Part shown: positions 17,777 through 23,973 of the stretch, piece after piece
Layout: each line of letters starts with the position of its first letter
How positions within the stretch are numbered: position 1 is the stretch's first letter
From: Chromatiaceae bacterium
GTDB lineage: Bacteria > Pseudomonadota > Gammaproteobacteria > Chromatiales > Chromatiaceae
Reading direction: 5' to 3'
Assembly: GCA_022340805.1 (NCBI GenBank)
Contig: JAJDNF010000072.1
Location: forward strand, 1 to 64,000
Length of the DNA stretch: 64,000 nt
The notes under the pieces: model-generated
What the model saw: the letters and a program-made list of their open reading frames with translations, nothing else
Databases searched by the model: none
What the model was told of the DNA's origin: nothing
Position numbers and translations under genes: made by a program

Positions 17777-19066
17777 TCAGAGCTTGTAGTTGCCGTCTTT
17801 GCCAATGCTGACGGTTTCGTTCAGATAGCGGTTCTTTATACCCATCCCGTTCAACGTCTGATGCGCCATCTCCGCACGAATCCCGTTGGCGCAATAGACG
17901 AGGATCTCTTGATCCCTGGGCAACTCGGCCGCGGCGTCCTCGAGCTTTTCCAGCGGGACATGACGTGCCCCGGCGATCTTGCCCGCGGCCACCTCCTGGT
18001 CGCTGCGCACGTCGATGACGAGTACCGCATCACCAGCCTGCTGCAACGCCATGAACTCCTCAGGCGCGATGGCGCCCGGGGCGAGCTTTTTCTCGAACAC
18101 GATCTGCGCGGCCGCGGGCCCACTTTCGGTCGGCAGCCCCGCGGTCTGCCAGGCGGCAAAGCCGTCTTTCAGCACGGTGGTATTGGCATAGCCCCAGCTG
18201 CGCAGTTCCTTGTATGCGAGCAGCGCGTCCTTCGAGGTATGGCTATCCGCATAGACGATCACCGGCGCACGCAGATCCGAGACGCCTGGCAGCTGGGCGA
18301 CCGTCTGCTGATCGATGAAACGCCGGGTCATGGCCTGCAGCTCGGTGGTCGGCATGGCCACGGCGCCCTGGATATGCGCGCGGTCGCTGTCCGCCTTGCC
18401 GCGCACGTCGAGGATCACGTGCTGCGGATCCAGGTTTTTGGCCAGCCACGACGCCTCGGCATGCACCGGCAGCTTGGCCTTCTTCCAACCCGGCAGGCCG
18501 GCCTGGAATCCCTTGAGATGGGTATAACCGGCCTCCTGCGCCTTCTTGACCGCCACCCCGGTGAACGGACAGGTGGGACCACCGCAGTAGAATACCAGCA
18601 GGACGTTCTTGTCCTGCGGCAGCTTGGCGAGAAAGTCCTGGTCCTTCGGGAACGCCGACTGTGCGCCGGGAATGTGCCCTTCTCCGAAGCGCTTCGCAGG
18701 GCGCGCGTCGTACAGCTGGTAGGGTTCGGCCCCGGTCATGACCGCCAGCAGCTCCCTGACATCGATCTCGACGCCCGGCGGCAGACCGAACACGATCTTC
18801 TTGATGCTGCCGGCCGGCTGGCCAGGCTCGCGTTGCACCTCGATCAGATCGGGCGGACCGAGATCCTCGAGGCCCGAGGCACCGTCATAGCGGGTGCCGG
18901 CATTGGTGCGCACCACCACCTTGCTCACCGCACCACCCTCGCCACCGACCTCGATCTGAATCGTGCCCGCCTGCTGCGAAACGGCGGCGATGCGCCCTTT
19001 GAGCGTTTCCGCCTGCGCCACACCAACCAGCGCGACCAGTGAAACCAAGAAAACCAGCCTTTTCAT
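17777..19066 (-). CDS. periplasmic triple-domain rhodanese
   Basis: A 429-residue exported protein starting at MKRLVFLVSLVALVGVAQA (signal peptide; GGAGA ribosome-binding site). After an about 75-residue beta-rich N-terminal region come three rhodanese domains: one near 100-200 with active-site loop FYCGGPTC (C161), a second near 205-310 whose loop reads VYADSHTS (no Cys), and a third near 330-425 with VYCANGIRAE (C392). The protein could carry or transfer sulfane sulfur to or from the adjacent PsrA-like enzyme, like the periplasmic Sud protein of Wolinella. It is 15 bases upstream of the molybdoenzyme gene and 207 bases after the preceding NrfD gene. Confidence 0.88.
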   Translation of the reverse strand: MKRLVFLVSLVALVGVAQAETLKGRIAAVSQQAGTIQIEVGGEGGAVSKVVVRTNAGTRYDGASGLEDLGPPDLIEVQREPGQPAGSIKKIVFGLPPGVEIDVRELLAVMTGAEPYQLYDARPAKRFGEGHIPGAQSAFPKDQDFLAKLPQDKNVLLVFYCGGPTCPFTGVAVKKAQEAGYTHLKGFQAGLPGWKKAKLPVHAEASWLAKNLDPQHVILDVRGKADSDRAHIQGAVAMPTTELQAMTRRFIDQQTVAQLPGVSDLRAPVIVYADSHTSKDALLAYKELRSWGYANTTVLKDGFAAWQTAGLPTESGPAAAQIVFEKKLAPGAIAPEEFMALQQAGDAVLVIDVRSDQEVAAGKIAGARHVPLEKLEDAAAELPRDQEILVYCANGIRAEMAHQTLNGMGIKNRYLNETVSIGKDGNYKL

Positions 19067-19273
19067 TTCCGTCTCCAAAATTTTGCTGCCCACGCGCAGC
19101 TGATCCAACTAACCGGTCAGACAAACCTCGCCCGGTACAGCCAGCCTGAGCTGCCGGCTGGATACCCGAGCCGTCCGCTTCCACCGACCCTCGTCTGCCG
19201 GCTCGGTCTGGGCTGCCGCGGCGCCCGGGATCATCGTGCCGGCGCGACCGCATTCGCCCGCTGCGGCGCCGTA

Positions 19274-20521
19274 TCAGGCATCATCGTGCGTCACTTCCCG
19301 ATGCGCCTTCTCGCGCAGGAAGCTGCATTGTACCGGCAGCGCGGCCTTGGCCAGCAGCGTGAACAGTAGCAGGCCGATTGCCCAGATCCCCAACGAGACC
19401 ATGATCTCTGTCGCACTGGGCGCGTACTCGTAGATCTCGCCGATCGGCGTCGGCACGAATGCCGGGATGACCAGACCCATGCCCTTCTCTATCCATACGC
19501 CCACCACGGTCAACACGAAGGCGATGTTCATATACACCGGATGGGTGCGCAGCGGGTGGATCATCAGGATCAGCAGCGCGACCGCCAGCAGCAGCACGGC
19601 CGTCCATATCCAGGGTGTCAGCGCGGTATGCCCGTCGAGTCCGAAGAACAGGTAGCGCGCCGAGGCGGCATGCTCGCCCTCGTTGTAGAAGTCGGTAAAC
19701 AGCTCGGCCAGCACGAAGAACAGTGTGACCTGCAGTGCAATCGCGGCGACCAGCGCCAGATGGTCGATCACGCTCTGCCGAATCGGGTAGTCGCTGACCC
19801 GGCGGATGATCTGCAGACCGATCGCCATCAGTGCCGGCCCCGAGGCAAATGCCGAGGCGATGAATCGGGGCGCGAGCAAGGCATTGTGCCAATACGGGCG
19901 TGCCGAGTTCGCGGAGTACAGGAAGGCCGTGACGGTATGGATCGAGATCGCCCAGAAGATCGCCAGCAGCACCCAGGGGAAGTAGCGCGACGCATTCGGT
20001 TCCTTGCCCTGGTAATGGTTGTACACGATATAGAACGAGATCCCGAAGTTGAGCAGCAGATAACCGTTCAGCACGATCACGTCCCAGGCCAGCATGGATT
20101 CGGGGAAGTTGAAGCGGCCGATGAATGGAATCAGGTGCCAGAAGCGGTCGGGGCGCCCGAGATCCACGACCACGAACAGTATCGCCATGGCCACGGCCCC
20201 GATCGCCATGGTGTCACCCATCAGGACCACGTCTTTGATGTCCTTGCGATTAAAGATGTAGGCCGGCACGACCAGCATCACCGCGGCCGCGGCCACGCCG
20301 ACCAGAAAGGTGAAATTAGAGATATAGAATCCCCAGGAGACCTGGTTGCTCATGTTGGTGACCAACAGGCCGTCGCGCAGCTGCAGGTAGTAGTGCCATC
20401 CACCCAGCACGATCAGCACCAGCAGCAGCGCAAGCCAGGCCCAATACAGCAGACCACCGCGGAACATGTGCCCGAGGCCATTCAACACGAACCCAAACAG
20501 ACCCGACCTGCTGTCACTCAT
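19274..20521 (-). CDS. NrfD/DsrP/HybB-type integral membrane quinone protein
   Basis: A 415-residue membrane protein with about ten hydrophobic helices, including SWGFYISNFTFLVGVAAAAV and FPESMLAWDVIVLNGYLLLN. These segments are characteristic of the long NrfD branch that includes DsrP, HybB and TmcC. It is translationally coupled to the ferredoxin gene (8-base overlap). It probably forms a quinone-oxidoreducing module with the ferredoxin and the two upstream multiheme cytochromes, separate from the shorter PsrC-like protein at 14022-15017. Confidence 0.87.
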   Translation of the reverse strand: MSDSRSGLFGFVLNGLGHMFRGGLLYWAWLALLLVLIVLGGWHYYLQLRDGLLVTNMSNQVSWGFYISNFTFLVGVAAAAVMLVVPAYIFNRKDIKDVVLMGDTMAIGAVAMAILFVVVDLGRPDRFWHLIPFIGRFNFPESMLAWDVIVLNGYLLLNFGISFYIVYNHYQGKEPNASRYFPWVLLAIFWAISIHTVTAFLYSANSARPYWHNALLAPRFIASAFASGPALMAIGLQIIRRVSDYPIRQSVIDHLALVAAIALQVTLFFVLAELFTDFYNEGEHAASARYLFFGLDGHTALTPWIWTAVLLLAVALLILMIHPLRTHPVYMNIAFVLTVVGVWIEKGMGLVIPAFVPTPIGEIYEYAPSATEIMVSLGIWAIGLLLFTLLAKAALPVQCSFLREKAHREVTHDDA

Positions 20522-21449
20522 CGCGGAAGTACCAGAATTTCGGCTCAGTACCCAGGTCTTCCTTCAGGCGAAACACCGCCTTGTGCTCCAGCACATAGCG
20601 GATCTCGCTGTCCGGGTCGAGCAGGTTGCCGAAGATCCTGGCCCCGGTCGGGCAGGCCTCCTGGCACGCGGGCTGCCGCCCCTTGCGGGTGCGCTGCACG
20701 CAGAAGTGGCACTTTTCCACCACGCCGCGCGGACGTGGACGGTTGCCCAGGTAGTGGGTGTCCGGATTCAGCCCGGCGCTCGTCAGGTCCGGGTGGCCCC
20801 AGTTGAAATGCCGCGCCTGGTAGGGACAGGCCGTCATGCAGTAGCGGCAACCGATGCACCAGTCGTAGTCGACGACCACGATGCCGTCCGGCTCAGTCCA
20901 GGTGGCCTCGACCGGACAGGCCTTCACGCACGGCGGGTTGTCGCACTGCATGCACTGCATTGGCAGGTAGTATTTGCCCTCGACCGGGACCTGCTCGTGA
21001 TCGTAGTAGTGGTCGCCGTGGCGCAGATCGGTGCTGTCGCGGTCCATCTCGATGACCCGGATGTACTGGGTGTCGCTGCTCAGGTTGTTTTCCCGTGCGC
21101 AGGCATGCACGCAGTCACGGTAACCGCGACACTTCGACACGTTGATCGCATAACCGAATATCACACCCTCCTGCGCCGGCGTGTTGTCGACGCGGATATC
21201 CACGCCGTAGCGGCGTTTCGCCTTGCGTTCGATGCGCTCGATGGTCGCGCGTATCTCGGCCTCGGTCATGCGCTGGTAGTGCTGCTGGAAGAAATCGGCA
21301 AACGCATCCGACAAGGTACTGCCACCCCATGCCCCGCCGTTCACCGCCAGTGCGCCAGCCCCGGTGGCCAACGCCACGCCCTGCAGAAAGCGGCGCCGCG
21401 CCATGTCGCCGATCGCCGGGTCGTCGTTCTGATCGTCAGGATTTTTCAT
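20514..21449 (-). CDS. Tat-exported four-cluster ferredoxin (DsrO-like) with a missing Cys
   Basis: The start at MKNPDDQND (21449) gives 311 residues; the open frame upstream belongs to the cytochrome gene's shadow. A Tat motif (ARRRFLQGVALATG, residues 17-30) predicts periplasmic location. Cluster Cys are C107/C113/C117, C166/169/174/178, C198/201/204/208 and C247/250/262/266. The second ligand of the first group is Tyr110 (CRGYRDCVHAC), so one cluster would be [3Fe-4S] or have a different ligand. The family is close to DsrO and other periplasmic partners of NrfD proteins. Its start overlaps the tetraheme gene by 14 bases and its end overlaps the NrfD gene by 8. Confidence 0.87.
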   Translation of the reverse strand: MKNPDDQNDDPAIGDMARRRFLQGVALATGAGALAVNGGAWGGSTLSDAFADFFQQHYQRMTEAEIRATIERIERKAKRRYGVDIRVDNTPAQEGVIFGYAINVSKCRGYRDCVHACARENNLSSDTQYIRVIEMDRDSTDLRHGDHYYDHEQVPVEGKYYLPMQCMQCDNPPCVKACPVEATWTEPDGIVVVDYDWCIGCRYCMTACPYQARHFNWGHPDLTSAGLNPDTHYLGNRPRPRGVVEKCHFCVQRTRKGRQPACQEACPTGARIFGNLLDPDSEIRYVLEHKAVFRLKEDLGTEPKFWYFRDE

Positions 21450-22293
21450 CCGCCGCCTGCTCCGCTGGGTTGGTCTGCGGGTCGCCCGTATGCTGCCCAG
21501 AGCCTGCCGCCTGCGTCTCCCGATGGGCGCGCTGCCATACCGATTCATAACCGTGAACCTTGGGCCTTTCGGTATCGTGCGCGACCCAGTGCGCAGGCCG
21601 CTCCAGGCCCATGCGCACCGGCGGCCCCGGCTGCGGCGCGCGGGCCTTGATGCCCGGCCGGTGCTGGTAATGACAGGCGGTGCAGTTGAATACCTGGCGC
21701 CTGCCCTGCCAGTTGGCCGCGCGCTTGCCGTGTGCGCCATATGCCCAGTCGCGCGCCTGATCCACATGACATTGGCTGCACAGCAGGTAGGCATCGCCGA
21801 ATTCCAGCTTCTCACCGGTCAGCGTCTTCAACCCACCTGAGCCGCTCAGGTCATGGCAGGTAAAACACCAGAACTTGCCCTTGCCGTGCAGGCCGTGCTG
21901 CAGCTCGAAGTTGTCGTGCGGCTTCTTGAGGTGGCGCGGCCGCGGATCGCTCAGTACCCATTGATGACAACTGGAGCAGGGGTGCATGCCGGGATCGCGC
22001 TGACTGGGGATGACCTCGAACGGCGGCACGCCCGAGAACACGGCGTAGGCCCGGCGTGCGGGTGCATCGAAGTCGGGCATTGCGGTCTCCCCTACCCGCG
22101 GCACGACGGCCGCAACGGGCGCCTTGGAGATCCCCGCGCGCTTGGTAACCGGCGTATCGTCCAGGCCGGTGAAACCACTCCAGTCCCAGTCGGCGGTGGG
22201 CGGCGCACCCTGCTGCTCGACCGCCCTGGCCACCCCACACGGGGCGACGGCCAGGACGGTCAGCAGTGCGAGCAGTCGTGACGGCCAGGTCAA
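21436..22293 (-). CDS. periplasmic tetraheme cytochrome c
   Basis: A 285-residue exported protein (signal peptide MTWPSRLLALLTVLAVAPCGVARA) with four CxxCH motifs at C106, C143, C172 and C204. The C-terminal about 70 residues are Pro/Gln-rich and carry no haem. I do not recognise a named family beyond multiheme c-type cytochromes; the haem spacing and His-rich intervals suggest bis-His ligation. Its position between the pentaheme cytochrome and the ferredoxin implies electron relay between a soluble periplasmic redox partner and the NrfD module. Confidence 0.85.
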   Translation of the reverse strand: MTWPSRLLALLTVLAVAPCGVARAVEQQGAPPTADWDWSGFTGLDDTPVTKRAGISKAPVAAVVPRVGETAMPDFDAPARRAYAVFSGVPPFEVIPSQRDPGMHPCSSCHQWVLSDPRPRHLKKPHDNFELQHGLHGKGKFWCFTCHDLSGSGGLKTLTGEKLEFGDAYLLCSQCHVDQARDWAYGAHGKRAANWQGRRQVFNCTACHYQHRPGIKARAPQPGPPVRMGLERPAHWVAHDTERPKVHGYESVWQRAHRETQAAGSGQHTGDPQTNPAEQAADEKS

Positions 22294-22338
22294 GGCGTCA
22301 CCCCGTCGACTAGCTGCCCAGGGATCGTAGCTTGGGGG

Positions 22339-23601
22339 TCACAGCCTGACCTCGGCCGAGGCCACCAGTCGTGGCGTCAGCAGTTCATCCGGCAGCTTGC
22401 CCTTCATGTTCGCCTTGATCGGCGGCAGCAACAGGTCGTACAGCGCCTCGGCCCTGACGATGCTTGTGCCCGGCTGGAGCGGGATGTCGTACTCGAGGGT
22501 GCGCACCTCGTTGGGCTTCAGACGCGTATCCGACAGCACCTGGGTTGCCTTGGGCGGCGAGGTCGGTTTGCCCGCCTCGTCACCCAGGGTGTACCAGAAG
22601 GCCGCCTTCGGGTCGTCCTTGATCGGGTGCACCTGGTAGTTCTTCCACAGCATCTGGCCATCCTTGTCGTAGGTCGCGACGCGGATGAAGAAGTTGCGGA
22701 ACGGCGCACCGGTCGGATAGGCATGCGGCAGGCGATTGCGCACGGTCAAGGTGACCTTCATCGTGTCGCCTTCGCGCTTGGTGTCCATGCTCATCGCGAT
22801 GCCGCGCGTGATCATCTTGGCGTCATGGCCGCCGGCCATGCGGTGATCAGGGATGCTGACTGTTTCCCCGGGGACGATCTGACCGTCCTTGAGCTTGGGT
22901 ACCGTCACGATCGACATATGACAGGCCTGGCAGCTGACGAAATTCTTGCCAGTGCGGTACTCGTTGCCGGTGCGGCACAGCGGCGTGCCATGCGGGTTGC
23001 TGCGCTTTTCGTGGCAGCCCATGCAGGCGTCGTTGCTCTTGAACAGTTCCGACTTGTTGCCCTGCATCGGCACCGGGTGATGCACCGGCGTCGGCCATTT
23101 CGCATCTTCCGGGGTCCGCTCGGTCGTGTAGCTGATGCCCGAGGGGCCATACAGGCTCGCGGTATCCATCTCGTAGGCGTCGGTGCCATACAGCGGCTTG
23201 CCGTCTGCGCTGTCGGTTCCCTTGAACGCACTGAACGAATGGCAGGTCGTGCAGCCGACGCCCTGCGCATAGGCCTGCTTGGCGTCGAGCTTGGTCTTGC
23301 CCTCCATCGCCGCGACCGGGGCATGGCACTTCAGGCACACCGGATATTTCCCGTTGCCCGCCTTGACACCCTCCTGGGTCGGATCACCCACCACGTTCTT
23401 GTAGAAGGCACCGTGGATCGGATCCCTTACTGCGGAGCTGTTGGCGTGCATCGATCCGGACCACTGCACATAGATCTCCTCGTGGCACTTCATACAAGAT
23501 GTCGGATCGACATGCTGGACCGGCTCTGCGGCACCCGCCGTGGAGAGGTAACAAAATGTGGCCGAGCAAATGCCCGCCATCCAACGAAAGACTGGCGACA
23601 T
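22339..23601 (-). CDS. periplasmic pentaheme cytochrome c (c554-like)
   Basis: A 420-residue exported protein with five CxxCH motifs at C36, C89, C117, C193 and C224. The N-terminal pattern CMKCHEEIYVQWSGSMHANS resembles cytochrome c554-family domains (CxxCH followed by QWxxSxHA). After about residue 230 no haem motif occurs and the sequence becomes beta-sandwich-like (MKVTLTVRNRLPHAYPTG). It is the first gene of the minus-strand operon, divergent from the 15-heme gene. It may be the terminal donor/acceptor or a substrate-binding cytochrome; a catalytic activity cannot be assigned. Confidence 0.85.
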   Translation of the reverse strand: MSPVFRWMAGICSATFCYLSTAGAAEPVQHVDPTSCMKCHEEIYVQWSGSMHANSSAVRDPIHGAFYKNVVGDPTQEGVKAGNGKYPVCLKCHAPVAAMEGKTKLDAKQAYAQGVGCTTCHSFSAFKGTDSADGKPLYGTDAYEMDTASLYGPSGISYTTERTPEDAKWPTPVHHPVPMQGNKSELFKSNDACMGCHEKRSNPHGTPLCRTGNEYRTGKNFVSCQACHMSIVTVPKLKDGQIVPGETVSIPDHRMAGGHDAKMITRGIAMSMDTKREGDTMKVTLTVRNRLPHAYPTGAPFRNFFIRVATYDKDGQMLWKNYQVHPIKDDPKAAFWYTLGDEAGKPTSPPKATQVLSDTRLKPNEVRTLEYDIPLQPGTSIVRAEALYDLLLPPIKANMKGKLPDELLTPRLVASAEVRL

Positions 23602-23708
23602 GTGAATCTCCTTTGGTTTGGCGCTTTTTCTTTATTAGGTGCCGTGCGAAAAACCACGACCGTTTATTTCTATTTTTGCAATCCAAGCACAATGGGCAAA
23701 CGGATGCT

Positions 23709-23722
23709 TTGATCTGGGTTAA
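23709..23722. promoter_or_regulatory. FNR/CRP-family-like site 1
   Basis: TTGATCTGGGTTAA resembles the FNR/Dnr-type operator TTGAT-N4-RTCAA, differing in one core base of the right half. It is followed by AGAGCAAAGC. Its centre lies about 114 bases before the pentaheme start and exactly 84 bases from site 2. Confidence 0.45.
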
Positions 23723-23792
23723 AGAGCAAAGCACGCTGCATCGCATTGCAGCAGCCAGCTGCGCCAAACGCGGATCATCGCCAACGGACGCC

Positions 23793-23806
23793 CTGATCTA
23801 AGTTAA
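23793..23806. promoter_or_regulatory. FNR/CRP-family-like site 2
   Basis: CTGATCTAAGTTAA repeats site 1 with four differences in the core and shares the downstream GCAAAG block. It lies about 174 bases before the 15-heme cytochrome start. The 84-base centre-to-centre spacing corresponds to eight helical turns, which would place both proteins on one face of the DNA. Confidence 0.45.
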
Positions 23807-23973
23807 ATTGCAAAGTGAGCTTCATAGTCGTTCGGCAGCCACCGGCTCAAAAAGCGCATCGTCGACAGACATTGAACACCGGCTCGAGGAAATACCCAGG
23901 CTCCGATTGACCTGGAACATAACAACCGCATTGCTCGCTTGGAGCGCCGAGTTAGGCGAGTTAGTCTTTGGTT

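Larger units (their letters stand above)
23602..23973. other. divergent promoter region of the cytochrome locus
   Basis: This 372-base gap separates the two divergent transcription units. It contains two related direct repeats with cores TTGATCTGGGTTAA and CTGATCTAAGTTAA, each followed by a GCAAAG block (described separately), and is AT-richer than its surroundings near 23620-23680. A plus-strand open frame starting at 23808 inside it has no recognisable product. Confidence 0.7.

Noticed and set aside
19100-19113. FNR-like CTGATCCAACTAAC before the triple rhodanese
   Set aside because: Only about 10 of 14 core positions match and there is no dyad symmetry; too weak to list beside the other sites.
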